The notes beneath the pieces are model-generated. The model had not been told where the DNA came from. It worked only from the letters and a program-made list of their open reading frames with translations, and did no database searches. DNA of 64,000 nt. It comes from Melampsora larici-populina 98AG31 (lineage: Eukaryota; Basidiomycota; Pucciniomycetes; Pucciniales; Melampsoraceae). Positions 54,375-64,000 of this stretch are shown in pieces (positions within the stretch are counted from its first letter, which is position 1; every line of letters starts with the position of its first letter). The position numbers and the translations under genes were made by a program. Location of the stretch: positions 867,248-931,247 of the forward strand of contig NW_006768797.1 of the NCBI RefSeq assembly GCF_000204055.1, read 5' to 3'.

Positions 54375-55472
54375 ATTTCACACAACAAGATCCAACGGGG
54401 TTGACAAGTTAAAGAGAGACTGAAAGCTGAAAGTCTTGATGAAGTTAACAAGGGAGAACAAAGCCTATAAGAGGAGACAATTCCTGCTGAGTTTTTCTCA
54501 ACCCTGTATAGTCAACATATATGAACGACGAATGTGTTGTTCCGAATCCTTCTCAACATGCCCATGGCTTGCGCCTTTGGCGTCTCACCAAGCACGTTTT
54601 GTGGTTTTTGGGCTCTTTGCTTCGCCCTCCAGAGCACATGAAAAGACGCGCTACTTGTTCATGAGTTTGCGGTCTCCAGCTCCGATGTTTCTTGCTACAT
54701 ACATATGTTAAACCTTTGCACGAGGGAGTTAGTTAAATTAATCACTGCGAGTAAAATGATAAAATTGTAAAATAAAAAAAGGCCATATTCTTCAACCTCT
54801 AAAGCCAAGATCCAACCTTTACATCATGAGGAACTAGCGTTGCTACATGGTTGAAAGTAAGCCCATCGTTTCTAATGACTGACCGAACGTAGTGTGCAGT
54901 ACGTCTAGATGGCTCAAAAAACTTCAAAGGAAAAGTTCGTATCTTGAGGTCAGACTCAGACGCATGGTGCAACTCAGGCTCCTCTCACGAGACTTACTCA
55001 CAAGCCTCATATGCATTGATGATTATGACCATGGCACCAGGCTAGCCGTTACCGCTGCATATAACTACTGTTGGTTAAAGTCAAGGATGCGAAATGATCT
55101 GATCTGAAGTCATACCGCTTGCAAAACTTGACTCGCTCTTGTTATACATACTGTTAAACTGCATATACCTCAGACTCAACATCATCCGTATCTCTTACTT
55201 CTAATCTTTCTCTTCACTATCCTTTTTCTACATTAACACGACATCCTTTCTTGGAACTCGATTCCAATACAATACCAAAAAAATAACAATCATCTAAACC
55301 TATGGGTTTGATCATAACACTGCAAATCAAAACACCAAATCACAAATTGAAAACAAAGAAGACCTGTTACATCTTTTAAATGTATATGCATATATAGAAA
55401 AAGAAAAAGAAAAAGAAAAATTAACTCAATTCAATCCATACAATCAAGAGTAGATGATTTCTAATATAAGTT
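54375..55472. other. Intergenic stretch, no gene seen
   Basis: Includes the promoter of secreted-protein copy 2 and the 3' flank of the phosphatase gene. A GAAAAA microsatellite lies at about 55397-55421. Confidence 0.45.
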
Positions 55473-57053
55473 CTACTTAGATTTCTCTTGAGTAGCACTA
55501 GCCACTGATCGATTCTCAAAAAAAAGTTTAGGAGGAGCACTACTCTTGATAGCCGTTTGATGAGCCGCATCCACTTCTTTCGCACTAGCATCCACAAAGA
55601 CTTTCAATCGACCATCTTCCAAAACTTCAATCTGAACCAATTCAAGTGTAGGAATCAACCAATGCGCTCCACAATGTGAAACTAGAGTGTATCAAAACAT
55701 CAGTGAGATGATCATCAATCAAACTATCAAACACAAGGTCACTTACTTCTTTCATGAGGGTGAGAAGTGCAAACAGCAATCGTCTTGGCTCCACTGGCTA
55801 CTCCTGCTATAATGCCTGAGGGAGAGTCTTCGATCACTAAGCATTTCGCAGGATCAAATCCCAAACACTCTGCTGCCAATATAAATGGATCGGGCTAGGA
55901 TTGATGACACAAAAGCTCAGTGAAAGATTGCATCGAAAAGTGTCTGATTGATGAAACTCACCAATGGTTTTCCACCTTTAAGACGCGGATCATCCGCAGT
56001 GATGGTGACCTTGGGTGGTACTATACCTACCCGCTTGAGGGCTCCGTAACAATACGTCTTGGCTCCTGAAGTCGCAACGGCATAGCGACCTTCGGGTAAG
56101 GCGTCAATGATCCTTCGAACACCTGGAAGGATCCTTACTGACTTGTCCTATATGATATTTCTCAATGTCAGCTCACTTGAGATGAAAGAAAAAAGTGCGT
56201 CTATAAGCAAGAGAGATCCTTACCGTCAAATCAGAGACGTCAACCTCTTCATTGTCTGTCTTGATAGAGTCTTCGTCGTCGTCATCTTCAGCAAAGACGT
56301 CCTCGTCAACCGTTTCAGAAGTCTCATGAGCAACTGGAGCGGGTGAGACGGCTCCATTTGCACCTCTAGAGGGGGACTTAGACCCATTGATGGGGGCAGA
56401 AGTGAGAGGCTTGAGTCCGAGTGCCTGTGATCAGAGAGTTCAAGATCAAGACGAGTCCAAAGAATGAAGTTGAAAAGATTAAAAGGAAGTGAACTGACAG
56501 CCATTCGACTCGTCACCCCATCAGCAGTGATGGACTGATTCAAGCTTGATTTACGTCTCACAGCGCTCTTGTCGTGTGTAGCCATTGATCCACGTCGACT
56601 GTTCTCACGACTTGCTCGCTTGCTACTAGCCGCACTCGAACGACGAGATCGAACTTTGGTTTGAAAGTCATCAGCCTGTCTTAAGATCTCCGTTTCAAAC
56701 TCTTCCACATGTGGTTCCATCTCCACATTTGACAATCTACGAAGATGAGGTTTAAGGTCTTTAAGATTATCAATCGCACGACGACCATGAGTAGCATCAA
56801 TGACTTCTTGAGGATCTTTCTTCAAGGCTTCAGCTACTGCACCCCAGGCTGATTCCACAGCAGCAATTGAATCGACCAGAGTACCATCCATATCGAACTA
56901 AGCAATTCGATCATTGATATTTTAGGTTGAGTATTGATACTGGGAGATCAAAGAGAGAAGATATAAAAGAAGAAGACTGACGAGGATAGCATCAACAATG
57001 AGTTCAGCTTGATTCTTAGTAGAATAGGTAGAACAGAGGTTGAATTCAGACAT
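55473..57053 (-). CDS. HAD-family sugar/polyol phosphatase (GPP/DOG type) with a disordered insertion
   Basis: Six exons in phase: 56982-57053, 56499-56897, 56224-56424, 55962-56147, 55747-55894 and 55473-55681; 404 residues. HAD motifs: I in FDMDGTLVDS, II in AVATSGAKT, III Lys in LKGGKP, IV in VIEDSPSGIIAGVASG. The order and cap type fit glycerol-3-phosphate or 2-deoxyglucose-6-phosphate phosphatases, which release polyol or sugar in osmotic or carbon metabolism. Those enzymes are about 250 residues long. Here roughly 150 extra residues sit after the cap (RSRRSSAASSKRASRENSRR, Ser/Arg-rich, then an acidic Asp/Glu stretch), probably phosphorylated and regulatory. Substrate cannot be told from sequence. 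Confidence 0.88.
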
Positions 57054-59232
57054 GATAAACTGATCAAGGTTGTTATTCAAAAATCAGAAAATGGTGGTTT
57101 GAAAGATCAGGAAAGGAAAAGAAGAGTTTTTATATAGAAATGATTTTAGAGATTAATTGGTAGATCTTGACGATGACGATGACGATGACGATGATGATGA
57201 TGAGGATTTACTAAATCAAAGCGTGAAAGGGGGAGTTTGTAAAATTAAAGTTGAACTTGTCAAACTTGAGAGCGATGATGGGCAGATGAGTTTACAATTA
57301 AATTTCTTTTCTTTTTTTTCAGTTTCAAATCGAAAGCGTCATGGACTCAAGATGATGATCTTGAACTTCTTCGCCTTGAAAGCCAGATGACTGTGTTATA
57401 GAAATAGTGATTTGCTTGATTGTCAAAATGATACACTTATCACTTGATTCTCAGGAATGTTTTTCGATCGATCGGTTAACCGAAAGTGCTGATTGAACGG
57501 TTATCATATCATCATATCATATATCTTCATCAAACAACGTTCCCACTCTTTACAATCATCAATTTACACATTTTAACATCTTTTCATCGGTTCACTTCTT
57601 TATCATCGATTTCTCTCTTCTTCATTTGACTCTGGTGTATGAGATAGCTTTCAATGGTTTTAAACATCTCTTTTTCTCCCTTTTATACATCATCTTTAAC
57701 AATATGGATATCTGTTTATACTTTGATCTTACCATCATGCTGTCATTCGCCCTATCACTCAATCGATAGATATGTAAAAAAAACTTGAAGCAAGCACGTA
57801 TTTTTTTGTATGTATCAATAATTGACATTGGTTTTGCGAAACATTAGAACCCAAGCCTTCTTCATGTGATGTTAAATCACTTTCTATCATGAGCCAAAAG
57901 TGACGTCATTCAAATTTGATGTTGTGAATTTATACTTCCTTGGCTTTCACGCTCAGGTCACCCGATTTCATTCCGGTCTTTCTTCGCCAGTGAAAACTTT
58001 ATCATCATCGGATTCGACCCAGGATGACATCATCATCCAGACACGATTTATATTGGTACATACGTAGCACATAGTGATCATTAAGTTTACATAGCTTCGT
58101 CTCAAGTCAATAAACTTCAAAACTCTCCTCGATTCAATCCTCCTCGATTCATTCGTTCATTCGATTCTTACGGCCCAGCGAAACCGAGCAACCTATCACC
58201 CCGAACCAATCATCGTTATCGATCCTTGACCACGAGTTCTTATGATCTCATCAAATCTTCTCCTTGGACTTGATTGAGCTGGCTTCAAGACGACCTCAGT
58301 TTTTCCACCGCGTTCGGGTTGCGTCGGGTTTTTCGGGTAATACCCCAAATAAAGGGGGCGCCGGATATTGGCCGAGGGGCCGAGAAATAGTGGGATCCTT
58401 CCTTGGTGAGTCAAATCTGAGATCTCATGGGTCCATCCCCCTGGAGCTGAGCCCAAAGTGTTTCTGAGTCTCACCAGATCAGACTCCACCAGACACCCGG
58501 GCTTGCTAAGAAAATTGCCTGACTGTGGAACTTACTACAGTCAATCTCACAAATCCTGACAAGCAAATCCTGACAAGAACTTTTGCAGGTAAAGCTTTGT
58601 GAACCTTTCTGAAATTGCCTATATCTCAGGCTGAATTTGAATGTGAAATCACAAAAGAAAATAGCCATCAAGGTTACAATTTGTTTGAAGGCATAGATAT
58701 GCTGCTCTCCACACAAGAGGGTTTTGTCAAGCTAATCAGTTCACGATATATAGGTCCTGCTTATCATCATAATAATATCACATATAACATTCTACATTAG
58801 GGGGTGTCAGGTTTGACTTTTTTTATGGTTTTTACCAGAAAAAACTTCTCCTGCTGTAGCATACTGCATCTGCTTGAAAGCTTGTAATTTTTTTTTTTGC
58901 TTGAAAGGCGCAAATTTGGCCCCGATCCAAAAAATACCCAAAGCTGGATCAGCTGGATGGGCACTGATCCAAACCCCATCCAGCACTTCAATGGTTTTCA
59001 GCTCAAAACCATTGATTCATCCACCACCATTTGATATCAATCGATCAATCTCACCCAACTTCACTCAACTTCCGCAATGCCACCAGACACCAACGACAAG
59101 CGTGAACCAAATGCAAGCAGCACCAGCCTCCCCGTTTTAGAAACCGAGGTGAGTTTATTCATTTTCTTTCACTCTCCCCTTTTTATTTGATTGTTCTCAC
59201 TTCTGTTGATTGATGACCATCTTTACTGACAG
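57054..59232. other. Intergenic and decayed sequence before the gypsy element
   Basis: A GAC/GAT microsatellite lies at 57167-57206. Around 58196-58790 there are frames on both strands without domains; the frame at 58615-58800 (+) has protein-like composition (QAEFECEITKENSHQGYNLFEGIDMLL) and may be a gene relic. From 58800 on, the sequence looks like repeat flank. Confidence 0.4.
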
Positions 59233-59611
59233 TGTAAGACCTACGGTCATTACACATACTCATAGTTAATACCTTCAGTCTTTAACACTTAGACTTAGTA
59301 CCTTAAGACAACTATATAGTTTATCTCAAATCTCGTTCTTGATACTGGTTCCTTAGAGATATCGGGACTGATCTCCCACCCCTCATCCTTCGGAACCAGG
59401 TAACGTCACTATCATCTTTTATTTCATTTCATCTATTTATGTGTATTGTTAGAGAGATATCGGGACTGATCTCCCACCCCTCATCCTTCGGAACCAGCTG
59501 TGTTCGCGATTGGTATTTGAAATAACAGATCAGGTCTCTTGGGTTCTAGAAAACCCTGCTGTGTCCCACAGCGTCCCGTCTCGTGTCTAGTGAAGGTTCT
59601 CAAACCTTACA
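59233..59611 (+). repeat. 5' LTR of the Ty3/gypsy element
   Basis: Starts TGTAAGACCT and ends CCTTACA (379 bp). It contains two copies of a roughly 45-bp segment (AGATATCGGGACTGATCTCCC ... GGAACCAG) at about 59355-59399 and 59453-59497. The LTR at 1251-1641 has the same plan. No standard tRNA primer-binding site directly follows; the next bases are a T run. Confidence 0.88.
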
Positions 59612-59773
59612 CTTTTTTTTTCTCAACCCGCAAAAGAGAATTCACTACTTTGACACTAGTTGCATTCGAACATAACCTTATCGATTGCGCCACTCCGAAT
59701 CTATTGAATCCGAATCACTTCAATTGTAATTCAAAACAATTTTACTCAATTCCCCCACATTCTAATCACGTGT

Positions 59774-62700
59774 ATGCCTGCACGTCGACAACCTTCAAGC
59801 CAGAAACTCCCGCCAGTGCCTTTGCCAGACCCCGAAGCAATCCTTCGAGCCGCGCGACGTGAACAACGTCTATCTAGACCAAACCCACAGATCGCCAGAC
59901 AAGTCGCAGCCCAACCACCGCCAGCTCCCCTACCAACCACGCCAGCACGTACTCGTACAGACGCCATACCGCCAGCTACCCCGTCACGTATTCGAACATC
60001 CATGTCGCAATTGCCATCGTTGCCTGAATCCGATTCCTCGGGCCTGTCCTCACTACCATCTTCTCCTCGATCCGTTGCTAACCCTAAACTTCGTGACACA
60101 ACAACTCCGCCATTATCGCCAAAGGTATTTCCCACGATGGCAGAGAACTCGCAACAAGACCAGCCTGACTCGTCCAACTCGGCCTTGATGAAGGCTATTG
60201 TCGATTCCCAACTTTCAACCAATGAACGCATGGCGAAGTTAGAGGACTTCATGATGAAGGTAATGGTCTCGAAGGAGTCGCCACCACCAGCGGCGACGCC
60301 AGCAGAATCTAAACCATCTACTGGAATCGATTTAACTAAGTTCTGCACATCAGATGGGCCGGTATACAAAGGACCTTACCACGAGACCGAACCATTCTTA
60401 CAATGGTACACGGCATTGAAAACATTCTACCGAACTAAAGGTGTGATCGAAGATAAGGATCGCATCACTTTAGTCGGCAGCTTTCTCGAAGAGCCTAACG
60501 CTCACGCATTCTACGAAGCGGGGTTCGACTCATTCATCAAAGGATCATGGAAAGATTTTCTTAATCGCCTTTTCGCATCCTGCTTACCGGCTGACTGGAA
60601 AGATCGCTTGTACGAGAAAGCTCAACATCTCAAAATGTCGCCATTCAAAGATTTCAAGACTTACAGTACCCGAGCTAGGGGCATTCAAATTTTGATTAAT
60701 TTTCATACTGTCACTTTAGATGATCATCAACTGGCGAAATTTGTAGAGTATGGGATGGTGGAAGAATTGAAGACTCATGTGAAACTCTGGGGATTCTCCA
60801 AGCACACCAAAGACTTCACATACAGTTCGTTCGAAAGTCAGTGTGTCACTTTATACGAATCACTAGTGGCATCTCACATCATCACGAAGAAGACCAGAAC
60901 AAACAACTTCGCTAGTTCGACTCATACACAACCTCGATCGAGCCCAACTACCAACTCATCTCAACGACTGTCGGATGAAGAATTCGTGTGGAAGCTTTAC
61001 TCGTATCGGGACTCTATTGGCAAATGCCACTTCTGCAAGAAGTGGTGTGGAAGTGAGCATCGTGCATGCAAAGGTCCATACGTCAAAGAGAAGACAGTCT
61101 TCCCACCGGGTTACGTTGCCCCGCCGAAACCAGCCAACTACGTGCCTCCAAGAGCGAAATCATCACCACCGGCTAATCTCGCGCAAGCAGGCAGAGCCAC
61201 TCAACCTCCTGCAGGTCGCCCATCTTACGCAAGAGCGGCAGCAGCCACGGAATATCCAGACCTGGAAAAAGCGTCGGTGGCACCTCTTCAAGCCTTGGAT
61301 GAGGAGCTCGACTTGGCTGAGGCCAAAGGGTGCGTCCCCGCTCCCAAACCTCCCCGTGTGATCATTGAATTCACTCATGATGGACAAGCTATACAAGCGT
61401 TAGCTGACCCGGGCGCCGAGATCAATCTTCTGACAGATCAGGCGGTCGAGCGACTTAATCTCAAACGAAGGAAGCTCGTCCGTCCAACTCAACTCAGCCT
61501 CGCAGTGACTACCGACTCCCCACCACCGATCCTCACAGAATTCACAGTCTTGAATCTCGTAGAAGCAACTTCAAGTAAACGATTTAACAGGACGGTATGT
61601 AAGATCGGAGACGTGGGAGGAGAGTTTGATATGATACTTGGAACACCTTTCTTCAATGTTTTTCAACTTTCTGTTTCTGTCAGCCAACGTGCTATTGTAT
61701 GTGAGCGTACGGGCTTGAAAATATATGATTATCGAGTTTTAGAAGAGTGGAATGAAAAAATAAAGAAGTTATCAGTGCCGCGTATAAACAAACCAGAAAA
61801 AGCTTTCAACGCATCATGGGAGAAGAATGTAGGAGTAGAAGAGAAACAGCCGTCGTCGAGTGAGTTTGAGCAGAATGAGATGGAATTGTTTGAAGAATTC
61901 AGTGATCTATTTCCGGTAGATATACCTGCGGTATTGGATGAAGCAGAAGAAGAAGGGTTGTTTGTAGATGGAACTTTCTCAGACCAATTACAACATGAAA
62001 GTTCAAAAATCAGACACAAAATTATCTTGAAGGATCCAAACGCAGAAGTCAAGGAGAAACAATACAACTACCCGCCGAGATACTTGAATGCATGGAAGAA
62101 ATTAGTGGATCAACACCTTGCGGCTGGTAGGATTCGACGCTCAACCAGTCAATACTGTTCGCCAAGCTTGATTATACCAAAGAAGGACCCGGCTGCACTT
62201 CCAAGATGGGTATGTGACTACCGTGTCTTGAATGGCCTGACCGTGCGGGACCGTGCGCCATTGCCAAATGTGGACCGGTTGGTCAGGCTTGTGGGAACAG
62301 GGAAAGTTTTTTCAATTATCGATCTTACAAATGCTTTTTTTCAAACTCGAATGAGAGAAGCTGACATTCCTTTGACGGCGGTTCACACGCCCTGGGGTCT
62401 CTACGAGTGGTGCGTCATGCCAATGGGACTCACGAACGCACCGAGCACGCATCAAGGACGTCTTGAAGAAGCATTATGAGATTTATTAAATACAATTTGT
62501 GTAGTTTATTTAGATGACATAGTGGTGTTCTCCAATTCAGCAGAAGAACATGCGAGACATACACGACTAGTTCTGCAACGACTACGTGAAGCCAATTTAT
62601 ACTGTAGCAAGAAGAAAACAAAATTATTCAGAAGGGAAATCAAATTTTTAGGCCATTGGATTTCAGAAGATGGAATCAGAGCTGATGACGAGAAGATAGA

Positions 62701-64000
62701 ACAGGTGCTTAATTGGAAGACGCCAAAATCAGCAAAAGGTGTTAAGAAGTTCCTTGGTACTGTACAATGGATGAAGAAGTTTATATGGGGTTTAGAGAAG
62801 TACGTACACCAATTAACTCCACTCACCAGCACCAAGCTCGACACCTCGAAGTTCAAGTGGGGAATGAAAGAAGATGAAGCATTCAAGAATATCAAGCAAT
62901 TAATGACATCATTACCACATTTAAAGAACATTGATTTTGACTCAGACGATCCCCTCTGGCTATTCACGGACGCCAGTGGAACAGGACTAGGTGCGGCGTT
63001 ATTTCAAGGAAAAGAGTGGAAGTTAGCATCACCTATTGCATATGAATCACGCCAGATGACACCAGCCGAGAGGAACTATCCAGTCCACGAGCAAGAGCTT
63101 TTAGCAGTGATACACGCGCTACATAAGTGGAGAATGTTACTACTAGGAATGAAAATCAATGTAATGAGTGACCACCACTCTCTGACTTACCTTTTAAAGC
63201 AACAACATCTCAGCAGACGTCAAGCAAGATGGATTGAAACACTAGCTGACTTCGACGTAGAATTTAAATACGTTAAAGGTGAAGATAATGGTGTAGCAGA
63301 TGCCCTGTCAAGGAAAGACCATGAAGTAGAAGACGAAGTAGACGTGGAGGGAGTTGAGTGTGTTGCGGCGTTAGTAGAAGCAGGTCCCACGTTGGCACCA
63401 TCTGTGAAGAAACGGATTGTAGAAGGATACAGTGAAGATTCATTTTATAGCAGTGTGGCTTCTGTCCTTCCGTTACGAGACGATTGCGTCATAGTAGACG
63501 AGCTCCTTTTCATTGAAAATAGGCTGTACATCCCGTATTCTGACAATCTTCGAGGACAACTAATCGACGAAGCGCACACAAGGCTAGGGCATTTAGGGTA
63601 CCTTAAAACTATACATGACCTTTGTAGGGATTTTTTTTGGCCACGGATGGCAAAAGACGTGAAAACTTTTGTAGAATCCTGCGATGTCTGCCAGAAAACG
63701 AAAGGACCAACACAAGCGCCGGTGGGTAAGATGCTTACGCCCTCAATCCCAGCTTTACCACTCGAGTGCTTGGCAATCGATTTCGTGGGGCCTTTACCTA
63801 AAGTCAACAACTATGACATGCTATTAACATGCACGTGCCGACTAACTGGGTTCACAAAACTTATCCCATGTGGTCAAACTGACACTGCCGAAAAAACCGC
63901 CACATGATTCTTTTCTAGTTGGATTGGCACGTTTGGAGCCCCTAATACAATTATCAGCGACCGAGATAAAACTTGGACATCAGGTTTCTGGAAAGCTCTC
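59774..64000 (+). pseudogene. Gypsy gag-pol polyprotein with two nonsense codons, 3' incomplete
   Basis: One frame broken by TGA at 62477-62479 and 63905-63907. Residues 1-180 are Pro/Ser-rich. A retrotransposon Gag domain follows (FLQWYTALKTFYRTKG, FLNRLFASCLPADWKDRL). A Cys/His knuckle is GKCHFCKKWCG. The protease has ALADPGAEINLL. RT shows WVCDYRVLN, IDLTNAFFQTRM, MPMGLTNAPSTHQ and the YLDD box (about 62506). RNase H has LFTDASGTGLG and SDHHSLTYLL. Integrase has the HHCC finger (HTRLGHLG, CDVCQKTK), catalytic Asp in AIDFVGPLP and ISDRD near the end. The first stop lies between RT motifs just before YLDD and the second between the two integrase Asp residues. Confidence 0.9.

Larger units (their letters stand above)
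51690..54440. repeat. Tandem segmental duplication carrying the two secreted-protein genes
   Basis: Homology between the copies goes beyond the genes. ATTAGTGATAAGTGAAT appears at about 51757-51773 and 53559-53575 on the 3' side, and GTCTTG/TGAAGTTAACA on the 5' side. Unit spacing is about 1.8 kb. Confidence 0.75.
59233..64000 (+). mobile_element. Ty3/gypsy LTR retrotransposon, cut by the window end
   Basis: 5' LTR followed by a single gag-pol frame with domain order Gag, protease, RT, RNase H, integrase, which defines Ty3/gypsy. The integrase core is incomplete at 64000, and the rest of the element with its 3' LTR must lie beyond. Two in-frame TGA codons interrupt pol, so this copy is not autonomous. 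Confidence 0.92.

Noticed and set aside
57157..57390. Poly-Asp protein
   Set aside because: The Asp run is a GAC/GAT microsatellite and the remainder has no domain.
58196..58489. Minus-strand frame of 97 codons near 58.3 kb
   Set aside because: Competing frames on both strands, no domain, and location in repeat flank; not supportable as a gene.
1..64000. CRISPR arrays, operons, ribosome binding sites
   Set aside because: The window is eukaryotic nuclear DNA; the repeats seen are transposon ends, minisatellites and duplications with no spacer-repeat regularity.

Overview
The window looks like nuclear DNA of a basidiomycete fungus, most likely a rust (Pucciniales). Host genes carry several short GT-AG introns, the core housekeeping proteins have fungal architecture, small secreted cysteine-rich proteins are present, and about half of the DNA is transposable elements of types common in rust genomes. 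The lineage call is inference from content; no marker gene fixes the species.

Layout. 1-10.4 kb: a transposon cluster. A gypsy LTR with its polypurine tract cuts into a minus-strand tyrosine-recombinase retrotransposon (DIRS/Ngaro type, element A). Element A lies head-to-head with a second, plus-strand element of the same type (element B). 10.4-11.4 kb: a 267-bp direct repeat. 11.9-16.3 kb: a MITE-like palindrome, then a TA-flanked pogo/Tc1-like element split by a complete hAT element with perfect 14-bp inverted ends and a perfect 8-bp target duplication. The hAT element also carries a spliced coiled-coil gene on the other strand. 17.2-18.5 kb: a six-exon secreted Asn/Gly/Tyr-rich protein. 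19.9-25.8 kb: divergent mRNA-processing genes RNA14 (CstF-77) and CWC15. 28.0-29.9 kb: a six-exon gene of unknown function. 32.2-33.5 kb: a PHO80-like cyclin. 34.6-38.6 kb: a PIF/Harbinger element (transposase plus Myb/SANT-like gene). 41.8-42.3 kb: a six-cysteine secreted protein. 43.5-45.7 kb: eIF3d with an RGG-rich insertion. 46.3-50.5 kb: a second, unrelated Harbinger-type element with 89-bp perfect inverted ends. 51.8-54.4 kb: two tandemly duplicated, four-exon, cysteine-rich secreted proteins. 55.5-57.1 kb: a GPP/DOG-type HAD phosphatase with a disordered insertion. 59.2 kb to the window end: a Ty3/gypsy element with 5' LTR and gag-pol, running out of the window.

Two themes stand out. 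First, the transposon genes are mostly intact but carry isolated lesions, almost all of one kind. Seven in-frame stops in five elements are all TGA and are all explained by CGA to TGA changes; five sit in a TCG context. Two Harbinger catalytic Asp codons are changed to Asn by the same class of transition. This looks like CpG-directed mutation (RIP-like or methylation decay). Second, between transposon blocks sit small secreted proteins, including a tandem pair whose four-exon structure is conserved almost to the base; these are good candidate effectors. Gene models were built by hand from splice signals, reading phase and family knowledge, without alignments or RNA evidence.
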